A stretch of 64,000 bases of DNA, taken from Apium graveolens (lineage: Eukaryota; Streptophyta; Magnoliopsida; Apiales; Apiaceae). Position numbers and translations under genes: made by a program. The DNA lies in NCBI RefSeq assembly GCF_009905375.1, contig NC_133647.1:139185263-139249262 (forward strand), written 5' to 3'. The notes below the pieces were generated by a model that searched no databases, was not told the DNA's origin, and worked only from the letters and a program-made list of their open reading frames with translations. Positions 35,133 to 46,828 of the stretch are shown piece after piece. Numbering within the stretch: the first letter of the stretch is position 1; every line of letters begins with the position of its first letter.

Positions 35133-36234
35133 TGTTAGGAATATGTGTATTAGTTTGATGATAAGTTAAACAAAACACTTAAGTAGAAATCTAGTGTTTG
35201 TAGCCTCAACGGATAAGACCATCTTGGCTATCCGTTGAAGGAGTAGCTTTACGTAGCAATAAGTTCAGTATTGTAACACATTTCATTCTCTTGATTCAAG
35301 TTGTAATTCTTAGATGTTGTAGGAAATTATCAGTCATGTTGACTACTAGTGGATATGCAAATAGGAGGGCTAATTGTAAATATTTCATGCCTTGTAATTT
35401 TATATAAGTGAAGAAGTATCAACTGATATTGAAGACCTTCAACGGATAAGAAACAAAGCTTCAACGGATGTCTCTAAAGCTTCAACGGATAATATCCATC
35501 AACGGATAAGTGCTTCAACGGATAAAGACTTCAACTACTAATGCATCAACGGATAAAGCTTCAACGGATAAAGCCTCAACGGATAAGGCATCAACGGATG
35601 AAAGCCTCAACGGATGCTTAGTTCATTAGCAGTTGATAGTGACAATTCATAAGCTGACAGAGGCACATGGGTTGACAGAGACAAACTGGAATGTGAAAGC
35701 CTCTAGGAGGAATCAAGAAAATGCAGCATTTCCATTCTGGTGCAAACAAGGAAGTATTCAAAGATTAACAGCTAAGCCTAAATTGCATTGGATAGAGAAA
35801 TAAAGAAGAAACATGTGAAGAGCCTTTTTAATTGTATTTTACAGTTTTGTCTTCACTTGTAAACTTGGTGATATATAAACCAAGTAGCAGCTAGTAATTA
35901 TAAAAGAATTTTCTAGAGCTGTTTAGAAAAATCTAGAGAGAAAATCATCTAGTTTGTACTAGGAAGCAGCTGTGATTTAATTCTTTGAATCACAGGTTTT
36001 CTGAAATAACACATCTCTGGTGGAACAACAAATCCACCAGAAAAGTTTTTAAGTTCTCTGTGTTCTTTACATTTGTGTTTGAATATATATATGTCTGCAT
36101 TAGCTTCAAGCAATTCATACACACTTGCTCTCAAAAATACTTAGCCTTAGAAACTGCTCAAAACTTGAAAAAGTTTTGAGATTTACATTCAACCCCCTTC
36201 TGTAAATCTCATTGTTAGTCCACTGGGAATAACA
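35133..36234 (+). repeat. 3' LTR of the first Sirevirus-like element
   Basis: 1102 bp, TGTTAGGAAT...GGGAATAACA. Hairpin at 35206-35238, decamer array at 35439-35615, TATA box at 35872-35879. Here the array copies that are mutated in the 5' LTR read TCAACGGATA. Confidence 0.95.
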
Positions 36235-38329
36235 AACATATATATATAAGATATAGTTTTCAAAACTATTAATCGAATAAGGTTTAGTCGATAACTTTAT
36301 TTTATTTAATGAATATTATTTAAATATTCATTCGAGGACTTATGACTCTGTTTATTCTATTTAATGAATATTATTTGAATATTCATTCGAGGACTTATGA
36401 CTCCGATTATTTACTAATTAATATTCTTTATTTTATTAAAGAATAATGTGTCGATAATCAAACTTACTTTTGATTATTCAAATAAAGATAGTACTTTCGT
36501 ATAAGTATATCTTTGGTTATTAAATATTCATTTCAAGTATAAGTTTTAAAACTTCTACTTCAATTATTTTTATAAGGATTATCCTTATGCGAATATTATT
36601 TAAATAATAATATTCAGATATTTTCTAATATATTGGGACTGATTTATTTTATTAAATCAACATTACTCCAAACATTCTTAAAAATGTTTTCGAGTCTTCA
36701 AAATGATTTTTAAAAGTTAGGGCGGATCCTAAAACCCATTTTTATATTTAAGATCTTCCTTTCGAAGGGGATTTAAATACTCGTTCAAAACCTGAGGGAT
36801 CCGGCTCTGTGGTGTGTTTTATATTCGCAACGAGGTTGTTGTGTTGACAAAAGAGTTTTTGATTACTTACCCAACACTCAGGAAGTAAAATTCTGGGAAC
36901 AAGTTAATCCATTAACAGGCATTGCCTGGGAAATATCGGTGAGTTTTCCTTTCCAACTAGATATGACTTCTTAGTGGAGCCTTATCAACAAGTTTCTACT
37001 TGGGGAAAGGGAGAACAAGCTTTACGTTTCAGGGTCATAGATTTCATCTGAACTAGGAGTGGCGTAAGTGGTCGAGTGGCGCCGGCCCAGCCTTATTATA
37101 TTGGCCCAAATGGCCTGGAAGTTCCGCTAAGACGGTCCATTCCTTAGGAGTCCAGTGTTCGGTTGAAAAGTAAATCCGACAGGTTCTCCTCTACATGTAG
37201 AAAATGGTGGGGTTGCACTACTACGACTGATCATCGTAAGTGGTCTTCCTGGCACGGCAAACTCCCGTAATGAGTTCATCATCCAATTGGATATTTCTGC
37301 AACACTACCCGGAGCATTTCGGTCGAAAGGCTACGAATGGGTGGTTGCCGAAGCATTGACAGGGTTAAACAATTATAATGGTGTTTCCATCAAATGAAGT
37401 ATCTCATAACTTCATTTCATTCAATAATATTTCAAGGATTGAATCTATTCAAGTCTTATCTTGTAGTCTCATCTATGTGATGAACTTTTGAAACTGATTA
37501 TAACTTGAACGGTGGTAGTTCAAGTAGTATTTCGGAAAGATATAGGTATATTAGGGTATCTTGTTACTTCATCTTTTCAACTTATATCTGGTTATTGATT
37601 ATCTTATGCATGACAAAGATTTTTAGAAAAACGTTGAGACAAGGTTAGATATATTAGATCACCTTGCAACGATATTTTATATAGTTATAAGCTAGAACTC
37701 TGTGTATACTATACAGGTCAGAGGATTTCAAAGATTGTGAAAAGTATATATGTATCTATACTGAATATTTTGCGAATTGGTCGCATAAGAGATCAAACTT
37801 GGTTCATTTCTTTCGACCAAGACTTTCATGAGTACTATGAGCATGCTCATATATTGTTAATTATTCTACATATTATTTTGGTGGGCTTGTTGCTCACCCT
37901 TGCTTTCTTCTTTCATCACACAACAACAGATAGACAAGATGAACATGACCAAGCTCCCAATTCGTGAGCAGATAGGAAATGTTTCGCAGTTTCCTGTAGG
38001 CGTTGATGCCGTTGTAGCTGAGGTAGGTTCTACCAATAGGCTAGGTTTTCAACTATTGATGTACCAGACTTATGTATATTATGAATTGTAATAATGGTAA
38101 AGAATATGTAAATTTATTCAGAAACCCTTTTGAGGTGTAATGACTTATAATTGTGGAATAAAAGGACTTGTGTTATTTTTGGTATTCATCTCTGAGACTA
38201 TAACTTGTGGTGTGTGTATAGTGGGGTCACAGTATGCAGTAGTTGGTTGATTATTAAGATTATGTATTATTAAGGGAAATGGAACTCGTGACAACTCAGA
38301 TCCCTGACCCCGGATTTGGGGGTGTTACA
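36235..38329 (+). repeat. Right LTR of the outer Tekay-like element, 3' half
   Basis: Begins with the second AACAT copy (36235-36239) and continues the LTR that stopped at 22941. It ends GGTGTTACA at 38329. The segment at about 36880-37400 matches 130-650 but differs strongly from the corresponding part of the younger LTR (about 5890-6250), so two LTR subfamilies are present. Confidence 0.92.
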
Positions 38330-38334
38330 ATGAA
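38330..38334 (+). repeat. Expected right target duplication of the outer Tekay-like element (ATGAA)
   Basis: The five bases after the LTR end. The left copy would lie before the window, so this is a prediction. Confidence 0.5.
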
Positions 38335-39191
38335 AATCCACCTATGGCTTGCGTAGACATTGGTCCACATACATCTGTGTGTACCAATCCTAGCAAATAT
38401 GCAGCCCTCCCTCCATGTCCACTAAATGGAGATTTGGTCATTTTACCCAATAGAAAAGACTCGCATGTAAGATATGATTCAAAATCAAAGGGGTCAAGTA
38501 ACCCTTCCTTATGCAATGTCCGTAGTCTATTTTCACTAATATGACCTAGCCTACTGTGCCATAAATAGGTCAGATTTTCATCATCTTGTTTTCTTTTATT
38601 AGTTTGTTCAATCTGAAGTAAATCATGCTCTACGTCACATACATACAGACCATTATTTAAAATGCCACGTCCAAGAAAAACATTATCTCTAAGGATAGAA
38701 CATTCATTATTCTTAATAATAAATGAAAAACCATCCACATCCAACATAGGAATAGAAACAATATTCCTCACAATAGAGGGAACATAATAACAATTATTCA
38801 AAATAATAGTCTTGCCCGTAGGCATATGTAAACTAAATGATCCTACAGATATGGCCGCAACCCTTGCTCCATTGCCCATACGTAGAATCACCTCATCTTT
38901 TTCAAGAATCCTACTTCCCTTTAGTCCTTGCAACATATTGCAAATATGAGAACCACAGGTGGTATCTAATACCCAAGTAGAAATTTGACCTAGTGACATA
39001 TTAACTTCGATCATGAACATGCCTGAATCAGAAGCGGTAGTCTCACTACCCTTCTTTTTCAATTCTGCAAGGTAAACCTTGAAGTTCCTCTTCCAGTGCC
39101 CCAATTTGTTACAGTGAAAATAAACAGCTAAATTAGGACCAGTCAACTTGTGAGCATCTAGTATGCTCCGGAGTGATAGTGCAGAAGACAT
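38330..39191 (-). pseudogene. Copia gag-pol fragment with deleted gag core
   Basis: Reading leftward from the ATG at 39191, the start MSSALSLRSILDAHKLTGPN is a Copia gag N-terminus. Within three residues it jumps to the zinc knuckle (YFHCNKLGHWKRNF), so the gag core of roughly 200 residues is missing in frame. The knuckle has lost its first Cys (Tyr) and last Cys (Phe). The protease has WVLDTTCGSHIC, where D-T-G is expected. The pre-integrase zinc region follows (LWHSRLGHIS, then LTCESFLLGKMT). The frame stops where the outer Tekay LTR begins at 38329; the rest of pol should lie left of the window. Confidence 0.88.
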
Positions 39192-41105
39192 GACGAATAT
39201 AGTAAATCTGTAAATGATAAACACATAACAACACTTAGCAAATATTCAATTTCGTTTCAAAACACTATATGAATCGGGTCTTTATTCATAAGTGTCTTCC
39301 ACTAGTTTATCTAATTTATTCAACCCCCTACGTGAAAATTAAGCATCCATAATGTTAGTGGGAATAGGGATCCTACATTCCATCACACAACCTCGGCTGT
39401 AGCATGAAACGTCATGTGATGTTCAATAGGCAGACAACTCTTGTCAATTACATCTTATATTATTCCCTAATATAACTTTAGCCTCTTGAATAATTGAGTC
39501 ACGGCTGTGACACGACAAACTCAATATTCTAAGTCAAGTCTAACCCAACATTTCGTACAATTGAATCAGTCTCCAACGGCCCACGGCTATAGAACGTATC
39601 GACCTTTAGATTCTAATTCAATGTACACATCTCTATGTAATAGACAAGTATTTCTTATTTCGAAATCAAAGCCTTCGGCTGTAGCACGAAACGACAATGA
39701 TTTAAAAATAAGAACCACTTTCTACCATGTTGGAAGGCTATGACCGACACAAGCCCGTTGTATCATTGGCCAATTACTACTTGATATTATTTAATTTTAG
39801 AGGGATTATATTATGTTACAATCATAATCATATTATAAAGAGATTCTTCCTTTTAAATTAAATATTTCAAATCAATAATAGATAATCAGATGATTCCCAG
39901 ATCGGGTGGAGCATTGTCAAGAGGCGCCACTTAATAACCCTTTCTTACAGATAGAAATTTGTTGTTGACAGAATCATCCTTTCTCTCAATATTGAAAATT
40001 CATATTCAATTACGTGTTTCATAAACACAAGAATCTCATGATCGTATTCATAATATTTATTGTTAAGGCAAGAAACGATTCCTATTCTAGATTTTCTAGA
40101 GCACGCCTTATATTGATTTAAGTTCACCTAAATCTATCATCGCATGGTAAACATAGGCATATATCTCATATATAATATTAAATAAACAAGTAAATGTAAA
40201 GTGCAATAAAGTAAATGTGTTTGGTTATGGACCCATCCTATGTGATCTTTATCAAGCTCATGATAAAGATCAAGGTCAATATAATATGGTGATGGAAATA
40301 AATACAACTACTTATTACATAAGTGTTCTTCTTTGTTTAGACTTCTTGTATGCCTCGTCTTCTTCTTTGTATCACCTCCATTGGATAGCCTTCTTGAGTC
40401 TTCAATTACATTACATGATTGAAAGTAAAACTAATCTAATGAACTTACAAGAATAACTCGAGTTACATTCGAGATTTATGATTATAAAGATTGACGACAT
40501 GCAAGTCGTATTTAAAACCAAAACCAAAACCATTACACTAAGGTCGAAAGGCCATAACCATCCACCTTGCTCATACAACACATAAAAGCATGTTAAAACA
40601 CATAATCTGATCTTAGCATATCATATTATCCATGATCTAATCATAAAAAAAAATATGACAAAAATGAAAAAAATCAGAATCAAATCAGAAAAACAAGAAT
40701 CACTATTTACGGGCAGTAAACGAAGTCAAACGCTTTACAGATGAGTTGTTGATAGCTTTAGCTATCAGTTTTGTTCAGATGCTCGTTTACCTATGGAATA
40801 GGGTATTCGCTTGCGTAAATCGGACACCAGACCCAGATTTCAGCAAATCTGCAGCAGCCAATTCAGAATCCATATATAATCTAATATGATTCTCATAATT
40901 AGAACAAACATAAATTATGTATATATCAGTATATATACAGATTACATAATCATCTTATGATTATACAACTCACATGAATATCATTTATTCAAAACCATAC
41001 ATATATAAACATATTATATCAACATCAAATCATGGCGAATCACGTACATGCTCATATATCGAAAACAGTTAAACACATAAACGAATTAAAATTTTTTCGC
41101 AAGTA
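39192..41105 (-). other. Leader of the minus-strand Copia element
   Basis: About 1.9 kb, unusually long for a Copia leader, with no credible ORF. At 39392, 39501, 39583 and 39673 a degenerate CGGCTGTAGCACGAAACG-type repeat recurs at 80-110 bp spacing, with a weaker copy near 39728. No other structure is apparent. Confidence 0.6.
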
Positions 41106-41117
41106 GCTCTGATGCCA
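41106..41117 (-). other. Primer binding site of the minus-strand Copia element
   Basis: On the minus strand TGGCATCAGAGC, one base off the initiator-Met match TGGTATCAGAGC, one base after the LTR end. Confidence 0.8.
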
Positions 41118-41118
41118 T

Positions 41119-42823
41119 TGAAGGGTTTTTAGCACATAAAAGCAGCGAAAACGTAAATTTAATCTTAAAAAAAAAACGAAACCCTCTGCAGGATCCATGC
41201 GAAAAATAATATTTAATTCGTAGTTCAGTATGCTTATCTTAAGAAACTTTACGTTAATGGAAAGATAGAGGTCTTTAATGGCGATCCAAAAACGATGAAC
41301 GGAGATCCTTAGCAGCTGCTTCTCAAGTGTAAAGCACTCCACCGGTATCCACCAAGAAAACGATGTAATGAAGGAGGAGGAGATGGAGAGAATTAGGGTT
41401 TTGTAAATCTTTTTGGTTGAGGCAAAAATAGGGTCTATAATAGTATATTTAGAGGCAAAATTTTCAGCTGAAAATTTTCCCATAAAATATTATTATTAAC
41501 CCTTTATTATTCTCACTAATAATTAAAACACCTTTTAATTATTAATCCTTTTTCTAAACTCTTTAGAAATAATTCTCTCACTTGATTTAATTTCCAAAAA
41601 TTAAATTCTTAATTAATAATATTAAGAACATTTTCTTAATTAATTTATAATCAATTAAATCTCATTTAATCAATTATAAAATTTGCCAATTAATTATTTA
41701 TTTCATAAATAAATAATTATCAGCCATTATTAATTAATTCCTCCACCATTAAATCATTCTCTTTTATGGTGTGACCCTGTAGGTTCAATATTAAGCCGGT
41801 AGTAGAAATAAATAATAATAAAACTATTTTATCATTATTTATATAAATTCTCTAATTCATTAAATATGATTAATTAATTAATCATATTTATTCTACATCG
41901 TGAGGGATATTTCTCAGCATATCGCGACTATCCGGATAATACGAATTCACTGCTTAGAATACCAAGAACCTATTCAGTGAGTAGTTACCCTACAATCAAT
42001 TCCTTCTACCCTGCAATATCACGATTAAATACAAGGCATGGAACTTGTGTCAAGCCTATCTTATTTAATCACTTGCTTTCCCATTCACTATGCTTAGTTC
42101 TATTTAATGTAAATTAGAAACTCCTTTCTAATTTCATTCATTCTGGCCAGAGATTCCTGAACTAGCATAAGTGGATCAGCATTGAACATTCTCTTCCTTC
42201 ACTAGATGGGGTAGATCCTTTATTGATCATACACTATCTTCGTGTACAAATTCTTATACCCAGTAGAGCCCTTATAATTGTCCCTTGAGACTAAGAACTA
42301 AACCAAAGCATAGTTCAGTGTACACAAGATGACTATGATGAACTCAAGTCTAAGGATACTTGTACAACTATCACTATATGAACAACTGCTGACACGTGAG
42401 TGAACTCCATCAGTTGTTCAGCTGTGTGAGTCATGTTCAGTGAACTTATTCTATAATAAGCACCTACATACTAGCTATAGTGTCACCACACAAATGTCTA
42501 TGAGAACAGACATCCGTCATAATGAAACAAGCATAGTATGTACCGATCTTTGCGGATTATTAATTACCAGTTAGTAATCCTACAACCAGGAACTATTTAA
42601 GTTTAGAGTTATCATCTTTTAGGTCTCATTATTATGATCTCATCAAAATCCAAAAAAAGCTTTACTCTAAATTGTGGTATATCTTATTTAAACATTTAAA
42701 TAGATAGAGCCCGCAATAAAAACAAAACAAGTCTTTTATTAATATCAATGAAATTAAAACAGATTACATAAAAGTTATTCCTAAATCCTCATACATGATT
42801 GGACTTAGGACATATCTCTTTCA
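41119..42823 (-). repeat. 5' LTR of the minus-strand Copia element
   Basis: On the minus strand it starts TGAAAGAGATATGTCC and ends ACCCTTCA, 1705 bp. Both TG and CA ends are present and a primer site adjoins. The partner LTR is outside the window. The 143-codon frame at 41052-41483 runs across LTR, primer site and leader and is not a gene. Confidence 0.8.
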
Positions 42824-43085
42824 CCTACAAACACGCTAACTGGACTATTATTTCAACAAAAATAAATGACTACTTTATTCAAAAATGAAATAAACAAATA
42901 CTAACTCAAGGTTAAACCAACAATGCCTTTTATTTATCAAAATCACCTCTAAATCAAATGCAACTAGATTTAGATCAACTGCAAACATACCATAATGAAT
43001 TACATTTTTTGTTTATACATTGGCACTTTGTTGTCTATTGTCATTTTACAAACTTGACTAACTTTAATGATTTATTCTTAATAAG
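42824..43085. other. Non-coding stretch, nothing recognised
   Basis: AT-rich sequence between the Copia LTR and the PB1-like pseudogene. I see no repeat or ORF. It may be the pseudogene's 5' flank. Confidence 0.4.
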
Positions 43086-45240
43086 ATGGACGACAAAATA
43101 GTTAATCTGAGGTTGCACTATGAAGGGAAATTTAAGAGACATCATATGTTGGTGGAAAACATTTCATTGTGATGAGCTTAGACGTTGAATCCTTTTCTTA
43201 TTCTGTGCTTATGGAATTGGTCAAAGATAACCTCCATTTTACTGAAATTGAAGGAATCTACGTAAATAAAGGAAGAAAAGGTGGTTGGCAGTTGTTGTAA
43301 AATGACAAGCAAGTCATGGCTTTTGTGGAAGATTGTGCTCATGGCTATTTAGTGAACTTCTACATCGACAACATTATTGACAAACAAATTGAGACGACTC
43401 CTCAAATGCAACCTCATGTGATCACTCGGCCTAGGGAAGACTTCATCCAAGGTATATATATGTAATGTTTAATTCACACATAATGGTATGTACATTGAAG
43501 TCTAAAGTAATTAATTGATAATTGTTATAGCTTCCCCTGAGAAACCGCTAAAGCGTAAGTTTGTTTACCACACATCAACTCCAGCAGCAAAAAAAAGAAA
43601 ATGGATAAAAAGTTACCCGAGGTTGGTGGTTGGCAGGATATTTTAACAAAAGAAAGTGGAGAAGATGTACCTGTCACTGAAAATGAAAAAGTAATTGGGA
43701 GAAGGAAGTTAGCCTTAGAACCATAGGGGATATTGAAGATACTGGACATAAGGATGTTGCTGAGAAGGTATTTAAATGTTTACTTTTAAAAAAACAATTT
43801 ATATGTATACATATGTTTTTTTAATTTATTTTTCTACACAAGTAGTTACCACCACCACCGCTCTCCGAGTATATAAAATTCAAAAAAGCTGGTTGTAGAG
43901 GGGATAGTGAAGATACTCGTATTGATGTTGCTGAGAAGGTATTATTTTCACCTCTTTTAAGGATCGACTATTTTTTTAATTTAATTTTATATACTTTTAA
44001 TCGATTAATCATGCATTTTCTAATTTATATGTATATTGTTTCTGATTAAGTCCTAACGACCTTATCTGTAATTACTTCGTATTTGAATGAATTACTGTAA
44101 TTTATATACTTCGTATTTTAAATGCATTTTATATACTTCATATTTGGATGAATTATTGTAATTCGAATATGTAAACAATGCATTTTCTAATTTAATTAAA
44201 CAAGAAAAGATGAAATCATATATATCACAATTACATATTTTTCATTCAAGTAGTTATTGCTTAGTTCTCTCAATTATATCACACAAAAAGTGTCTTAATA
44301 TGTTGAAACTTGTACCTAATGGTCATCCCAGGAGACTTATCAGTTAGACTAAGTTTGCTTGTGATTTTTGATTTTAGGGTCGTTTGATAAGCCTTCTGAG
44401 AAGTGTTTTTGCTGCCTAGGTCTAAATTGATGAATGATGATTTTGTTTGGATCATGAATTCATGAGTTTTAATTTAAATTTATATACTTTTAATCGGTTA
44501 ATCATGCATTTTCTAATTTAAGTGGATCGATGATTGTTGGAGTTAATTGACCGGTCCCGTTCAACTTGATTAATCAGCTGATCAGTTATTTACTGGTGTG
44601 GATTCAGTCTGCCCGATACCATCTGTAGTAGTGGAACGTAAAACAAAACACTTCACGAAATTTAAAATAAATAAAATATGCGATGTCTTGAGTCTTTATT
44701 TAAAATAAATAAAATATGCGAAATTTAAATATTAATTCGGCTAGATGCTCAATCAATCATTTTCCAGATAATCGTGAATGATACATTTTACAATTAAAAG
44801 GTAAACCATAAATGAATTTTTCTAATATTCAGTAACTTTCAGTAATAATCATATACTTTATAATTTCTTATGGTTACCATCCCAATAAAGTAGTCGATTA
44901 ATCATGCATTTTTCTGATTTATTTATCTACACTTTCACTTATCATCACCATCACCACTCCCCATGTTTCTCAAAAGAAACATGGAAAAAGTGAAAAAGGC
45001 TCGATGTAGAGGGGATGTTGATAAAATGGTATTATTCGGTTATTATCATTTCTTTTGATCGATTAATCACCTTTTCTGATTTTCACCTATTTAAATTTAT
45101 AATCTATTTAATTTATACTGATGTCTTGTAGTTGCCACCACCTCCACCACTATGCGAGTATGAAAAGTTAAAACTGGATAAAATAAGGGCAAATTATGAA
45201 GTTTACAAATCACTTGGGTTGCCTCATGTTGCCGAGTAAA
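43086..45240 (+). pseudogene. Decayed multi-exon gene with PB1-like N-terminus and repeated exons
   Basis: ATG at 43086 starts MDDKIVNLRLHYEGKF, which resembles the PB1-like N-terminal domain common in plant transposase-associated and host proteins. After a TGA near 43170 and a one-base shift it continues LDVESFSYSVLMELVKDN, then passes a TAA near 43300 and reaches a GT donor near 43451. An AG acceptor near 43530 opens the next segment. Three similar exon-like blocks (43848-43939, 44935-45027, 45132-45240) begin LPPPPL/HHHHHSP-like and carry a CRGD-type acidic end before GT donors. The last ends SLGLPHVAE with TAA. It is the only non-LTR gene-like content in the window. Domain call by eye, moderate certainty. 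Confidence 0.5.
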
Positions 45241-45259
45241 GATACAATTGTTTAAGGGG

Positions 45260-45717
45260 TGTCAGATATAATTGTATAAATGTTTCGAACAAGTATAAAA
45301 ATATAATAGTTCTTTATATTTCTGATAAAAACTGTTACAAACTCCCTCAAGAAATACTGATGTTCTTGAGAGCTGCTAGGTCGTACAATGCTCGAGTTAA
45401 TCACTATGTGATGACCTAAACTGTGTTTATATAATACACAACTGATACAAATCAGTCTAGGATATGCATTATCAATTAATAACAGAAAATGATACATATC
45501 TCTAACTGAATATACAAAGTCCTATCACTCAGAACGAACAAATATCCATCCCTCAAAATAAGGAACAGACTTAATCTTCAAAACAGACTGTCTTCAAATA
45601 CTGATATTTTTGCAGATACTGATGGGCATCAAATCCTGATGGCACATCAAATCCTGATGACATCCAAAATAGCCAGATCCTGAGCTACTCCTGATCATTG
45701 AGAGTCAGCACTTAACA
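45260..45717 (-). repeat. 3' LTR of the second Sirevirus-like element
   Basis: On the minus strand TGTTAAGTGC...ATCTGACA, 458 bp. Hairpin motifs CATCA-GGATT-TGATG lie at 45627-45641 and 45645-45659, with TATATAAA at 45426-45433 about 195 bp downstream. The expected target duplication at the outer side is AGGGG (45255-45259); the partner is off the window. Confidence 0.8.
45426..45433 (-). promoter_or_regulatory. TATA box in the second Sirevirus LTR
   Basis: TATATAAA on the minus strand, in the same relation to the upstream motif pair as in the first Sirevirus LTR. Confidence 0.6.
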
Positions 45718-45732
45718 ATCTCCCCCAATTTA
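45718..45732 (-). other. Polypurine tract of the second Sirevirus-like element
   Basis: On the minus strand AAATTGGGGGAGAT adjoins the LTR start, like ATAGGGGGAGAT in the first copy. Confidence 0.8.
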
Positions 45733-45808
45733 TGCTTAATGTAATGAAGCACAAATTCCATTCTCAATGATGCCAAAACCATTTTACAAAATGTACAAGG
45801 AATAAGCT

Positions 45809-46823
45809 TTACTTAAGTATCCTAAGATAACTGACAGTTGTTTCTAGAAATTTGTTTAACCTTTCTTCCACCTTGTCTTGAAGGACTTTGACAATCTTTT
45901 TCTTCAACTCTTTCTTCTCTTCAGTATCTTCCATAATTTGATAAATGGCTGATCTTAATTTAGAAATCAAACTTTTAGTTATTTCAAGATCACCAATTAA
46001 TATAAAGCTTAAGCTGACATCTTCATGATCAGGACTGAAAGATAACTGAGGATTGTTGAGAAAAACTTTCAGAACCGCAGCTCCATTTTCCATCTTCATT
46101 TCTCGACCAGTGTAAGTTCTGTACATAAGAACATAATCACCATTGTATTTGTCTTCTTTGTTCATGACTCTTCTTCTGATACTCTCAAGTATCATAAAAG
46201 ACTAGTTTCTGGTGACTTTGTCTTTAACTCTAAGAAGATAGTGAATATATTTCAACTTTATCACAGTCTTCATCAAGAGTTGCTGCAATGTAAAGCTTTT
46301 TACTTTACCATCTCTCAAGAAGTACATAATCTCCTCTCTGACATCATTATCATTTATCTTTCTATATACAATCTTCACAGCTTCAACTTTCTCAAGATAT
46401 GAAGGAGTAATTCTCTCTCCAAGATTGCCAGTCAGAGTATCCGTGTCAAGTAAATTAGACCTCAGAGTCTCCATTTCAGAATGACCAATACCTCCTCTAG
46501 TACGAGTTTTGATAAGCTTTAGCTTTTCGTTATGTTCCACCTAAGACGGTTTCTTGATGGACTTATCAATAGCCTCCTGTTCCGAAATAGAATCCCTAAG
46601 TCCTGCTGACACAAATTTAATATGCTTGAATCCACTAGGAAAACTGAATGAATAGATATCTTTCCATCTTTTATCCTTCTTTCTGAGAGGAGCATACCCC
46701 GTAGATTAATCATGAATCTTCCCTTTTGATTTCTGCCATAGCTCTCTCCTTAAATTTATAATTCTTTGCACATAGTCACTACATGCTTGATCAGCTCTCC
46801 TTCTGTTAGTTCTTTCTTGTTCA
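45809..46823 (-). pseudogene. Third ORF, C-terminal part, second Sirevirus-like element
   Basis: Two frames in the same phase (46540-46202 and 46195-45809) are split by one TAG at 46202-46204; an upstream part near 46541-46713 is in another frame. The peptide is charged, with PDHEDVSLSFILIGDLEITK and a Lys/Glu helix ending in EERLNKFLETTVSYLRILK. It abuts the Athila target duplication at 46824. This is the continuation of 58265-58761. Confidence 0.75.
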
Positions 46824-46828
46824 TCAGC
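46824..46828 (-). repeat. Target-site duplication of the Athila-like element (TCAGC), left copy
   Basis: TCAGC before the LTR end at 46829; an identical TCAGC follows at 58265-58269. Confidence 0.95.

Larger units (their letters stand above)
22942..36234 (+). mobile_element. Sirevirus-like Ty1/Copia element with env-position ORF (first copy)
   Basis: The element is 13.3 kb with LTRs of 1103 and 1102 bp, initiator-Met primer site, polypurine tract and a perfect AACAT duplication. The order is LTR, gag (two zinc knuckles, coiled coil), protease, integrase, reverse transcriptase, RNase H, spacer, a long third ORF, LTR. Integrase before reverse transcriptase defines Ty1/Copia, and a long third ORF downstream of pol is the hallmark of Sireviruses (SIRE/Maximus). 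A decamer, TCAACGGATA, recurs roughly 45 times in both orientations across LTRs, coding regions and spacer. Stops in every ORF make this copy defective. Confidence 0.93.
1..38329 (+). mobile_element. Old Tekay-like Ty3/Gypsy element (outer), interrupted twice
   Basis: Its pieces are the left LTR end (1-1584), body (1585-3161 and 16882-20866) and right LTR (20867-22941 and 36235-38329). A same-family element (3162-16881) and a Sirevirus-like Copia element (22942-36234) were later inserted into it. The body aligns by eye to the younger copy (leader ORF, gag, reverse transcriptase, RNase H, integrase) but is full of stops and indels. Its right LTR is about 4.17 kb with ends TGTAATAACC...GGTGTTACA. 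The left target duplication is outside the window; ATGAA at 38330-38334 is the expected right copy. Confidence 0.85.
38330..42823 (-). mobile_element. 5' half of a minus-strand Copia element, host of the outer Tekay insertion
   Basis: Right to left: 5' LTR (41119-42823), primer site, long leader, gag-pol fragment. It was interrupted in the integrase region by the outer Tekay-like element. I do not assign a lineage within Copia. Confidence 0.85.

Noticed and set aside
41052..41483. 143-codon minus-strand ORF
   Set aside because: It spans the end of the Copia LTR, its primer site and leader, and cannot be a gene of the element.
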